Virus record (IMG/VR): IMGVR_UViG_3300030107_001856 | Span: 1 to 55,298 of that record | Direction: 5' to 3' (one strand) | Length of the DNA: 55,298 nt | Source: a virus | Shown here: in pieces, positions 15,571-22,169 of the stretch | Layout: each line of letters starts with the position of its first letter | Numbering within the stretch: position 1 is the stretch's first letter | Notes under the pieces: model-generated | Database searches by the model: none | What the model was told of the DNA's origin: nothing | The model's input: only the letters and a program-made list of their open reading frames with translations | Program-made: the position numbers and the translations under genes

Positions 15571-16327
15571 TTTGTATTTCCTCTATAGCCATATCTTTAA
15601 TGTCTAGTTCTAATGCAACCACCTTACACTTGTCAACGCCTACGAATATTCTCCTAGACATTTGTATAGCTTTGTCCGTTGCATCCTTATCAAGCGCGAT
15701 AGTTACATTCTGGTATGTATCCCATATCTTATTTAGATTGTTAGTAGATAATGATGTACCTAAAAGGGGCATGGCATCTGTATCTTTTAGATATGTTACT
15801 GCCTTCCATGCCGATATGATATCCTCTACTATAATTAGATTAGGTTTTGATGGGGCATCAAACGGTACAACAATCGCACTGTCAATGTCACTATATCTTT
15901 TCCATTTGGGCTTTCGCCAAACGTCCAATGCCCTACCAATAGCGTCCACATTTTCGCCATATTTCTGGATCATAAACGCCACCCGTCTTTCTAGCGGATC
16001 GTATAGGACAGGGATACTTATATTGTTTATACAATAAGTGTCTAGAAAATCGCTACAAATATTAGCATAAGCCAGATTACTGAGAGTAGTGGTTCTGTCA
16101 TTTTGTATTCCTTTCGTTTTGTTTCGTTGTTGTTGATTAAATCTAATATCTTCTAGTGACATACTTGAATTATGTTTTACTCCACGATAATTACACGAAG
16201 CAGAGTAGCAGTTCCATTTAATTGTATTGCCCTCCCTACTTAAAGTAAAGGTGTTATGGCGGTGGCACTTGGGGCAACTACCCCTTTTGCTTTCGCCAGA
16301 TCGTATGTCATCGAAGTCAATATTCAT
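15527..16327 (-). CDS. DNA primase with zinc site and Toprim domain
   Basis: The 266-aa protein starts with a zinc-binding module (C18, C21, C40, C45) and then a Toprim domain with E168 (IIVEDIISAWKAV) and D213/D215 (IALDKDATDKA). These match the primase half of T7 gp4 and make RNA primers at the fork. Here primase and helicase are separate overlapping genes rather than one fused protein. The SleB-type gene upstream overlaps its ATG by four bases. Confidence 0.88.
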   Translation of the reverse strand: MNIDFDDIRSGESKRGSCPKCHRHNTFTLSREGNTIKWNCYSASCNYRGVKHNSSMSLEDIRFNQQQRNKTKGIQNDRTTTLSNLAYANICSDFLDTYCINNISIPVLYDPLERRVAFMIQKYGENVDAIGRALDVWRKPKWKRYSDIDSAIVVPFDAPSKPNLIIVEDIISAWKAVTYLKDTDAMPLLGTSLSTNNLNKIWDTYQNVTIALDKDATDKAIQMSRRIFVGVDKCKVVALELDIKDMAIEEIQNVGTSQGTMQQRNI

Positions 16328-16758
16328 TTGTAAAATATATGATCCTCTATCTGAAGAAGGTACTGCCTATTCCATTGGGGATCTACATTAATAGAGTGAT
16401 AAAATACTGCCCCTTCAAGTAAAGGTATAGATAAGCCATAGGTATAGTGAACCTCCTCTGCTATACGTATAGCTTTATCCCAGGATCTTTTATCTTTTGG
16501 TACATCAGATAAGCCATCACAGTAGAATGAGAATTGGCAACGATGCTTCACTGGATAGTTTTGTTTCCAGCTATACGTAGGCCCCTCCTTTACCACACCG
16601 CACACAGTGTTAGGCCAACGGCTATCATGGGTACGGTTCAAGACCACTTGCGCGACAGCCATCTGACCTACGGTAGGTTGATCCCTAGCCTCAAAGTATA
16701 TTGCTTGTGCCAGACAGGTTATGGATGCACCGAATGCTAGTACTGTAGCTTCAAGCAT
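16324..16758 (-). CDS. SleB-type cell wall hydrolase
   Basis: The 144-aa protein has a short hydrophobic N-terminus (about 1-20) and then the Hydrolase_2 pattern: AIYFEARDQP with the presumed catalytic E23, VAQVVLNR, WPNTVCGVV, QFSFYCDG, and a late AVFYH with a final W-x-x-QY. The family includes spore-cortex lytic transglycosylases and many phage hydrolases that cut peptidoglycan. The N-terminus could be a weak signal sequence, although it lacks the usual positive charges. It lies in the replication operon, away from the GH24 endolysin, so it may have another timing or role. Confidence 0.85.
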   Translation of the reverse strand: MLEATVLAFGASITCLAQAIYFEARDQPTVGQMAVAQVVLNRTHDSRWPNTVCGVVKEGPTYSWKQNYPVKHRCQFSFYCDGLSDVPKDKRSWDKAIRIAEEVHYTYGLSIPLLEGAVFYHSINVDPQWNRQYLLQIEDHIFYK

Positions 16759-17081
16759 TACCTGTTATCTCCGCTTCCACCTATCTTACCGCGATCCATA
16801 CGGGAGCTTAACTTATCTAAATTAATTTCTACAGCCTCAGTTAGATCTATATCCAGATCGTCAGCAACACGGGCTAGATACCAGAGAACATCACCTATTT
16901 CTTTTTTAAGATCCGTCTTCCGTACCGTACTTATCTTCCCGTTATCATCACGGTAGATCTTTTTAATCTGGTTCATTAGTTCGCCCACCTCACCAGATAA
17001 ACCTAGTGATGGGTAAATAATGTCGTCACTGTATATCTTGGTCTTACGGGTTTCGATTTGATATTTGTTAAAGTCTAACAT
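16758..17081 (-). CDS. mazG: MazG-like nucleotide pyrophosphohydrolase
   Basis: The 107-aa protein contains the all-alpha NTP-PPase signature: E31-V-G-E34 with a following helix, then E61-I-G-D64-VLWYLA. These four acidic residues hold Mg. The family hydrolyses (d)NTPs to monophosphates; in marine phages it is proposed to affect (p)ppGpp or to recycle host nucleotides, which is debated. The ATG at 17081 is preferred because an upstream in-frame ATG at 17138 would extend into the Mom-like gene with an unrelated hydrophobic leader. Confidence 0.88.
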   Translation of the reverse strand: MLDFNKYQIETRKTKIYSDDIIYPSLGLSGEVGELMNQIKKIYRDDNGKISTVRKTDLKKEIGDVLWYLARVADDLDIDLTEAVEINLDKLSSRMDRGKIGGSGDNR

Positions 17082-17085
17082 ATTA

Positions 17086-17691
17086 TTACTCCTGATAAAG
17101 TTTTGGATAATTATCTTCAATAGTATATCGAAGCGCATTACGCAATGTCTTTTTATCTTTCTTTGATCCGATAAAATATACGTAGCGGTGCTTCGCGGAT
17201 CTATTAATTCTGTTTTGTCTATCGCCTAAATGATGACGCGAGTGCTTACCGTCTGCACTTGCCATATCTGTACGGGCTTTTGTTGTGCCAGTGAATAGGA
17301 AATTACAGGCTTGATAAATAATACCAGCATGGTCTTGAGCAGTGTCAGCATAGGACACTACGACCTTGGGCTTCGGTAATAATTTGAGGGAGCGAGACAC
17401 CAAGAACGATGCCTGATTAGGTAGGTTATCTTTCAAGACCAGCCTGTTTAATTCAATTACGTTATGCCTATGCTCTTCGCCACATATGCCCTTACATAAA
17501 AAGGGAGAGGCTGGTGTACCATAAGATACCATGCCGACAAGTTCATCGTAGTGATACAAGCCATAGGCGAAGCTAATGCTAGGCATTCTTTTCGCATAAT
17601 GGATATTGAGTATCCAGTCTTTTGTTGCAGAGTATGGGATTTGAACCACCTCATATTCACTCTGCATTTGGTTTGACCAACCAACAAACAT
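17086..17691 (-). CDS. Mom-like DNA adenine modification protein (GNAT fold)
   Basis: The 201-aa protein matches the pattern of phage Mu Mom: an early IHYAKRMPS block (30-38), a GLY...LVGMVSYGTP segment (44-60), ELNRLVL (80-86), the SYAD motif (113-116) followed by H121, and GIIYQACNFLFTG (123-135). Mom adds a carbamoylmethyl group to adenine in DNA and blocks many restriction enzymes. Family membership seems good; the chemistry here is inferred. An ATG at 17667 is an alternative start. The gene is in the early operon next to mazG, suitable for modifying DNA as it is made. Confidence 0.8.
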   Translation of the reverse strand: MFVGWSNQMQSEYEVVQIPYSATKDWILNIHYAKRMPSISFAYGLYHYDELVGMVSYGTPASPFLCKGICGEEHRHNVIELNRLVLKDNLPNQASFLVSRSLKLLPKPKVVVSYADTAQDHAGIIYQACNFLFTGTTKARTDMASADGKHSRHHLGDRQNRINRSAKHRYVYFIGSKKDKKTLRNALRYTIEDNYPKLYQE

Positions 17692-17754
17692 AACACACCT
17701 CCTATATAAACTCTATTTGCTTTGTCGTTTTACTGAAGTTTTATTGGGTTGTTG

Positions 17755-17943
17755 TTATGCCACGAAGCGGTGGTTTTTTATAACCCCTATTATATACCCT
17801 TTAGGATAAGTACGGAGTATACTATCGTATGCTTTACGGGGGGTTGTCTCATAAGATGGTAGCACTTCTACAGTACCGCCATATTGTTTTTTATAAACTA
17901 CTTTAAAAGGCTGATTAGGAAAACATTTTAGTTTTATACGCAT
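17755..17943 (-). CDS. Hypothetical basic protein, 62 aa
   Basis: This basic protein has two short conserved-looking strands (FKVVYKKQYGG and YIIGVIKNHRFVA) and a helix between them. I do not recognise it. It stands 63 nt upstream of the Mom-like gene in the early operon, with the next upstream gene 87 nt away. No membrane segment or metal site is visible. Confidence 0.5.
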   Translation of the reverse strand: MRIKLKCFPNQPFKVVYKKQYGGTVEVLPSYETTPRKAYDSILRTYPKGYIIGVIKNHRFVA

Positions 17944-18030
17944 GGATTTGTATCCTTACTTGTTTGTTTGTGTTTTAATTAAAGATTGTTATATCACAAT
18001 GTTAGTTGAAAGTCAAATAGTTTTTAGCTA

Positions 18031-18264
18031 CTACTGCCTGACCTTTACCTCTGAGATATCCCATTCTACTGCCTTATAACTAGATTTATACTTGGCCTGT
18101 TTGCCAAGGCTATATACCTTCTTTACATCCAGCCCATGCATATCTGCTATTAGTTGTGCAGTTTGCATAGACCAGTTAGGGTTAGCCTTGGCAGAGTGCC
18201 AGATAAATTCCATGATAGAATTATACTCTAGTTGTTTTTGAAGTTGTTGTTTAGTCAGGCTCAT
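18031..18264 (-). CDS. Hypothetical protein, 77 aa
   Basis: This mainly helical small protein begins MSLTKQQLQKQLEYNSIMEF. Its C-terminus is beta-like and basic, ending VEWDISEVKVRQ. A motif IADMHGLDVKKVYSLGKQ could be a helix-turn-helix-like segment, but this is weak. Its start overlaps the stop of the 18251-18682 gene by 14 nt, linking the two. No function is assigned. Confidence 0.55.
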   Translation of the reverse strand: MSLTKQQLQKQLEYNSIMEFIWHSAKANPNWSMQTAQLIADMHGLDVKKVYSLGKQAKYKSSYKAVEWDISEVKVRQ

Positions 18265-18682
18265 TTGATTTTACTAAACCATCATCAACTAACGCAGACT
18301 TGAGATCATCCATCTGATCCTCACCCCATGCTGATATTTTGACGATAGACCAGTCGGGCCTATTGTGATATTGCTCTTCATTTAATCTTTTAAAGATACC
18401 AATAACATCCCCAGCTTGAGCATACTTTTTAAGACCAGATATACTAATCCGTTTATCGCCCCTAGTCTTAGCCTTATAGCATCGGATACAACTAATGACG
18501 TTATCATAAACATACGGGGGAAAGTACTCGCTCTTAAATGCTATGCCATCCCCATTTGTTAGGATATTATATGTACCCTCGAACAATTTAATAACGCTTT
18601 TGTTTGCGTCTATGATGTGCTTGTCCAACATGGTTTGAGTAACCTTGATCTCAGCGTAGTCTGTATTAAACATAGAAGTCAT
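18251..18682 (-). CDS. Hypothetical early protein, 143 aa
   Basis: The ATG at 18682 (MTSMFNTDYAEIKV) is chosen because an AAGGA site lies about 10 nt upstream; a more upstream ATG would add a 21-residue Lys/Thr-rich leader inside the ArfA-like gene. The product is soluble with a CIRC pair and a YAQAGDVIGIF segment. No family is recognised. It overlaps the ArfA-like gene upstream and the 77-aa gene downstream, as is typical of this operon. Confidence 0.55.
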   Translation of the reverse strand: MTSMFNTDYAEIKVTQTMLDKHIIDANKSVIKLFEGTYNILTNGDGIAFKSEYFPPYVYDNVISCIRCYKAKTRGDKRISISGLKKYAQAGDVIGIFKRLNEEQYHNRPDWSIVKISAWGEDQMDDLKSALVDDGLVKSNEPD

Positions 18683-18839
18683 ATTTGTTTTTCCTTTTTG
18701 TGTTGTTGTTGTTAGTTTGTTTATCTTTAGTTCTATCGTACGCACCTTTACCCTTTTTGGGTTTGACTATCTGTTGACGGGGGCGATTATATGCAACCGC
18801 CCTCGCTACAGGATTGATAGGTTTTATTCTATCTGTCAT
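18666..18839 (-). CDS. ArfA-like small basic peptide, 57 aa
   Basis: The frame reads MTDRIKPINPVARAVAYNR, then a PKKGKGAYDRTKDK segment and an Asn/Lys-rich tail. A hydrophobic short helix followed by KKGKG(S/A)Y is the signature of ArfA, which rescues ribosomes stalled on non-stop mRNA by recruiting release factor 2. Very similar small peptides are common in phages. The ATG lies inside the stop region of the 53-aa gene, and its end overlaps the next start. Similarity covers only a short segment, so this is a suggestion. Confidence 0.5.
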   Translation of the reverse strand: MTDRIKPINPVARAVAYNRPRQQIVKPKKGKGAYDRTKDKQTNNNNTKRKNKYDFYV

Positions 18840-18990
18840 CCGTTGTCAATTGATTAATATAATTGTTTACAAATGCCATGTACTCGGCTGTCTGCATGAT
18901 AAATTTATTTAAATCTCCGGAAAGGTAAAGCTCCCTACCCTCTTCCTCAAATTTTTTTTTACGAAATTCGTAATCACTATAGCTTATCAT
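18829..18990 (-). CDS. Hypothetical early protein, 53 aa
   Basis: This first gene behind the minus-strand promoter has an AGGAG site 12 nt before its ATG. The product starts MISYSDYEFRKKKFEEEGREL and is helical and charged throughout; a segment LNKFIMQTAEYMAFVNNYI could form an amphipathic helix. Its end overlaps the ArfA-like gene by 11 nt. Being first in a strongly promoted early operon suggests a takeover role, which is inference. Confidence 0.5.
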   Translation of the reverse strand: MISYSDYEFRKKKFEEEGRELYLSGDLNKFIMQTAEYMAFVNNYINQLTTDDR

Positions 18991-19027
18991 TTGTTTGTGT
19001 CTCCTAAATAAAAATTAAAGATACCCT

Positions 19028-19056
19028 ACTATAACTAAGCCAGAATAAACTGTCAA
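19028..19056 (-). promoter_or_regulatory. Sigma-70 promoter for the minus-strand early operon
   Basis: Read on the minus strand, TTGACA (19051-19056) and TATAGT (19028-19033) are 17 nt apart, one mismatch from the full consensus. Transcription would start near 19021, about 30 nt before the 53-aa gene. It probably drives the long leftward operon through polymerase and RNR. It faces away from a second promoter only 12 nt away. Confidence 0.85.
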
Positions 19057-19068
19057 GTTTTTTTTTAG

Positions 19069-19097
19069 TTGACAACCTTATTTTTTTTTGCTAAACT
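19069..19097 (+). promoter_or_regulatory. Sigma-70 promoter for the plus-strand GP88-like gene
   Basis: TTGACA (19069-19074) and TAAACT (19092-19097) are separated by 17 nt that include a T9 run. The leader to the ATG at 19225 is about 120 nt and holds two further T-tracts (T12 and T10), which could act in transcript slippage or regulation. Its minus-35 box is almost back to back with that of the leftward promoter. Confidence 0.8.
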
Positions 19098-19224
19098 ACG
19101 TTCACTAATTGGTTGGGGTTAATTACTAAAGCAAGTTAATTTTTTTTTTTTGCGAGGGGTATACATATAAAACATAATATGCGATATTAGTTTTTTTTTT
19201 AATCTTATTAAGGGGCGATACAAA

Positions 19225-19881
19225 ATGCCAATAAGAGATCCTAATAAAATCCATTTTTCTAATATGACGGGCAAGTTGAAGGGACTGCGGGCGATTAGTA
19301 CCAATACAATTACTAATCCATTTTGTATTAAAATGAGTAGTACGAAAAAAGAAAATATAATCTGCGGTAAATGCTATTCGGTGAATATGTTAGAAACCTA
19401 CCGAAAAAATATGCAAGATTGTTTACAGCACAATAGCGACTTATTATCTAATTCAATTATTCAGTTTAGGCATTTACCATTCATTGTTGACGCCTATATC
19501 AGAGTAGACGCGCATGGCGAGTTGATAAACGATATACATCTAATTAACTTGTATAGATTAGCTGACAAAAATCCGCACACTACGTTCGCTATATGGACCA
19601 AAAGAAAAGATATAGTTAACAGTGTAAATAAGACGCGAGAAACGCCCTCTAATGTCATATTGATATTTTCTAATGCTATTATAAATAACGTTAACTACTC
19701 GCCCCCTAAACATTTCCACAAGGTATTTAATAACGTTACAGATAATCATAAGAAAAGAGAACAGAATTGCACGGGTCAAATCTGTATAGAATGCATGGCG
19801 TGTTATAAACACGATAGCGGTATAAACGTTATTATCGAAGCTGAGAAAAAGAATGGTCGCACTATTAAGACTAAACATTAG
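19225..19881 (+). CDS. GP88-like phage protein, 218 aa
   Basis: The pattern is that of the gene product 88 superfamily, known from mycobacteriophages and others: an early NPFCI and CGKCYS cysteine motif, then IRVDAHGELINDIHLINLY, an NPHTTFAIWTKRKDIV segment, PSNVILIFSN, a KVFNN block, and a late NC...ICIECMACY cysteine cluster. The cysteines suggest a metal or Fe-S site. No function is established. It is the only plus-strand gene within the early arm, with its own promoter and terminator. Assignment is from remembered family patterns. Confidence 0.65.
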   Translation: MPIRDPNKIHFSNMTGKLKGLRAISTNTITNPFCIKMSSTKKENIICGKCYSVNMLETYRKNMQDCLQHNSDLLSNSIIQFRHLPFIVDAYIRVDAHGELINDIHLINLYRLADKNPHTTFAIWTKRKDIVNSVNKTRETPSNVILIFSNAIINNVNYSPPKHFHKVFNNVTDNHKKREQNCTGQICIECMACYKHDSGINVIIEAEKKNGRTIKTKH

Positions 19882-19887
19882 GCAATA

Positions 19888-19923
19888 AAAAACCCCCCAA
19901 GCATTACAGCAAGGGGGGTTTAA
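19888..19923. terminator. Bidirectional hairpin terminator
   Basis: AAACCCCCC (19890-19898) pairs with GGGGGGTTT (19913-19921) around a 14-nt loop, flanked by A-rich sequence on the left and T-rich on the right. It sits in the 57-nt gap between the convergent GP88-like and DUF932 genes and can end transcripts from both sides. Confidence 0.9.
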
Positions 19924-19938
19924 TTAGGGCTAGTTAAT

Positions 19939-20898
19939 TTATGCGGCTAGTCTCAAAAATTGCTCACTTCCAACTATTCGCGCTACTTCCCGTTCTCTGG
20001 TATCCAACGTGATAGCAATATTATCTACATTAGCTGAGTTTCTAACGGGGAAATCTACAGCATGAGAACTATACGCCGTTAGGGCTGAGTATAACGCCCA
20101 TACAGTTCGCCCCCTATCGTGTGCTTCGTTCTCCAATTGTTGCATCATCAACTTGACCTTGCGCCCTGCCATTCCGCAATCATTCAAGACCGCTTCCGCT
20201 TGTTCGGGGGTAATAGACTTTTGCGCCCATTGTCTCCACGTATTAACACGGGTTAAAAACTGAGCGCATTGCTCTTCGATAAACCCTGCGAATATGGATG
20301 GAGTAAAACCGCTAGTGTGACGGGCTGATTTCTTATTGTATTCCGCACTAGTGCAACCGTTAGTACACCATAAGTCTTCAGCCCCCGAAAATAAACGAAT
20401 AGATCCGCCACCATTAAATGAATTAGTTAATCCAATCTTAAATAATAACTGGGTTGATGATCCCGATAACTGCCGTATGTCCGCGCCTAGTCCGCTGAAT
20501 AATAAATCAATGCGGGTAAACTGGCCCCCAAAGCTAGAACGCTCAGTCAATTTAATATCGCGCAATGCTTCGCGGGGTAAAGCTGTTTCAGCCCCTTCTT
20601 TAATCATATCATAAAGGGGGGCGTTATCTGCTATCCCGTAAGTAGATCCAACAATGCCTAAATTGCGTCCATTGTCAGTACGTTTCACAAATCGGCCTAA
20701 CGGGTCTTCTTTAAACCTAGTATGGGGGTTATATTCTAGCCCGTATGAATTATCCAAGTATTCCGATCTAACGGCATCATAGACGGGAGATAATACCGCA
20801 TGAAAATCTGTTTTATCAGTCAATGACGGCCATTCAATACCATTTAAAGAAGAATTATTGACTGCGAAATTATTTAAAGTGATTACGTTATTATTCAT
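19939..20898 (-). CDS. DUF932 phage/plasmid-like protein
   Basis: The 319-aa protein has the DUF932 layout: LGIVGSTYGI and PLYDMIKEG in the N-terminal third, RIDLLFSG, LLFKIGLTNSFNGGGSIRLFSGAEDLWCTNGC in the centre, and a helical C-terminus with WALYSALTAYSSH. The family is common on plasmids and phages; some members lie near anti-defence genes, but no activity is proven. The start follows an AGGA site at about -10. It is transcribed leftward, separately from the operon behind the 19.05-kb promoter. Confidence 0.85.
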   Translation of the reverse strand: MNNNVITLNNFAVNNSSLNGIEWPSLTDKTDFHAVLSPVYDAVRSEYLDNSYGLEYNPHTRFKEDPLGRFVKRTDNGRNLGIVGSTYGIADNAPLYDMIKEGAETALPREALRDIKLTERSSFGGQFTRIDLLFSGLGADIRQLSGSSTQLLFKIGLTNSFNGGGSIRLFSGAEDLWCTNGCTSAEYNKKSARHTSGFTPSIFAGFIEEQCAQFLTRVNTWRQWAQKSITPEQAEAVLNDCGMAGRKVKLMMQQLENEAHDRGRTVWALYSALTAYSSHAVDFPVRNSANVDNIAITLDTREREVARIVGSEQFLRLAA

Positions 20899-20915
20899 AG
20901 TTTTGTATCCTATTC

Positions 20916-21002
20916 CTATATATCAGTTAAAAAAGTAACAATTAACAATAGCATAATTAATGCTAATGTATAGACTGAAAAAGATAATAATAATAATCCC
21001 AT
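20916..21002 (-). CDS. Tiny hydrophobic peptide, 28 aa
   Basis: The frame gives MGLLLLSFSVYTLALIMLLLIVTFLTDI, a single membrane span with almost no polar residues. It begins 4 nt after the end of the 63-aa gene and ends 17 nt before the DUF932 start. Spacing and hydrophobicity are the only support; the ribosome binding site is weak. Confidence 0.35.
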   Translation of the reverse strand: MGLLLLSFSVYTLALIMLLLIVTFLTDI

Positions 21003-21006
21003 ACTA

Positions 21007-21198
21007 TCATACTTCAATTATATATGACTGGGTACGGGAATGATTAGTTATCTCAATCTTATTAGATATCCATTTCCTAAGATCAACCCTATACCCTAGA
21101 TATTTAAGAGTAGTATGAACATCCGATCCAGTCGCATTACCACAACAATAGTCGTATATAACGTCTTCAATTGCGGTTTGTATCTTATCGTTTAACAT
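21007..21198 (-). CDS. Hypothetical protein, 63 aa
   Basis: This small soluble protein starts MLNDKIQTAIEDVIYDYCCGN and ends in a beta-like SYIIEV. A double cysteine and a short YRVDLRKWI segment are visible. It is the first leftward gene next to the non-coding region, behind TGGAG at about -8. No family is recognised. Confidence 0.5.
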   Translation of the reverse strand: MLNDKIQTAIEDVIYDYCCGNATGSDVHTTLKYLGYRVDLRKWISNKIEITNHSRTQSYIIEV

Positions 21199-21609
21199 AG
21201 TTTGTATTACTCCATAAGTTATTTAAGATAAGTTAAGATAACGTATTATGTATTTTTAAACAAGCGATTTAAACGCCCGCATTAGAAAAGCGACACTATA
21301 CCCCCCCTAGTATAGGGTATATATCTGTTAAATTAATGGGGTGTATTTATTCAATACGAATACTATTTATTTAAACTTCTTTTTCTTTTTTTTTTATAGC
21401 ACATAGGTTGTTGAAAACCAGCTATTTGCCCAGGCATTAATACTAGGTTGTTTTTGCTGGTTAATTTTATTCTTTTTTTACCCTAGGGGGCAAGGGCCAC
21501 CGCCCCTCCTCCGTACGTTATGTATGAAGTGTGCAACGGATAGGGTAAATACAGTGTCAACCACTTTGTCGCATATTACTAGACCCACACACGGCTCCTA
21601 CAGAAAACG
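21199..21609. other. Non-coding region between divergent arms
   Basis: No credible gene lies here. The left part is very AT-rich with a C7 run and an imperfect palindrome around CTAG (TATACCCCCCCTAGTATAGG). A long T-rich tract is followed by AACCAGC...GCTGGTT (7-bp stem, loop of 37 nt) and another T-run. GGTATATAT occurs twice (about 21317 and here again at 21659, beyond the promoter). The right half is GC-richer with CCTAGGGGGCAAGGG. It probably holds the leftward promoter, and replication could start here; neither is proven. Confidence 0.5.
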
Positions 21610-21638
21610 TTGACATATCGCGGAATATTAAATATAGT
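21610..21638 (+). promoter_or_regulatory. Strong sigma-70 promoter facing late arm
   Basis: TTGACA (21610-21615), 17 nt, TATAGT (21633-21638). Transcription should begin near 21645, giving a leader of about 90 nt before the 98-aa gene. With its one mismatch to consensus it should be recognised by host RNA polymerase without phage help; no phage RNA polymerase gene is present in the window. Confidence 0.85.
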
Positions 21639-21735
21639 ATTACTACTTGCGAGTTAGGGTATATATTTACCCCTCCCTATTCGATAACGAATGTTATAAC
21701 ACATAAAAGGGAGTTCGTCAAGTAAAAAAGGTAAT

Positions 21736-22032
21736 ATGATGAAAAAAAATAACTTGACAAACAAAGACAAATACATACAACTATACTCAGATTCAGGTAA
21801 GTATTTACTAGAACGGTTCTACGCCGTATTAGAGCAGGGGTTTTTAGTTGACCCATTGTCTCTACCAACTAGCGATCAATACTATATCTGGGTAAGATTG
21901 CGAGAGTTGTTTCCATCTCGTAATTTAACATTGGGCGAGGTATGTAGGCTATTGCGTGAAGAGGGTTATACCAATAGTAAGGGCATACTGGAATCTAACG
22001 AGGAAGTAGAGGGGGAAGACCAGCCAACCTAG
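21736..22032 (+). CDS. Hypothetical protein, 98 aa, own promoter and terminator
   Basis: This helical protein contains two conserved-looking blocks, YLLERFYAVLEQGFLVDP and WVRLRELFPSRNLTLGEVCRLLREEGY; the second reads like a DNA-binding winged-helix segment. An AGG site precedes two consecutive ATGs (21736, 21739). It is flanked by a strong promoter and a strong terminator, so it is produced as a short separate transcript ahead of the packaging genes. A regulatory role is plausible but not shown. Confidence 0.65.
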   Translation: MMKKNNLTNKDKYIQLYSDSGKYLLERFYAVLEQGFLVDPLSLPTSDQYYIWVRLRELFPSRNLTLGEVCRLLREEGYTNSKGILESNEEVEGEDQPT

Positions 22033-22089
22033 CTATGCTAATTCTTGCGAGGTTTGTTGTGGTCTAGGTTTGGACAGACGGTAGGGTAC

Positions 22090-22141
22090 GGCAGGGTTGT
22101 TCGTAGTCCTTATTGGTACGAATGCCCTGCCTTTTATTTTT
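22090..22141 (+). terminator. Rho-independent terminator after 98-aa gene
   Basis: GGCAGGG (22090-22096) pairs with CCCTGCC (22125-22131), extended inside by TTCGTA/TACGAA, and is followed by TTTTATTTTT. It should stop most transcripts from the 21.6-kb promoter before the terminase genes, unless read-through or antitermination occurs. Confidence 0.9.
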
Positions 22142-22169
22142 GTACATTACAGAGAAAGATTAGTGCGCT

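Noticed and set aside
17457-17696. A 79-aa minus-strand frame overlapping the Mom-like gene
   Set aside because: It is another frame of the same DNA; the 201-aa frame has the family motifs throughout.
21480-21560. A second leftward promoter from TTGACA near 21553-21558 on the minus strand
   Set aside because: No acceptable minus-10 box is present at 15-19 nt spacing.
22033-22135. A GTTCGTAGTCC segment resembling a tRNA T-loop
   Set aside because: No cloverleaf with a 7-bp acceptor or an anticodon arm can be drawn; the segment is inside the terminator stem.
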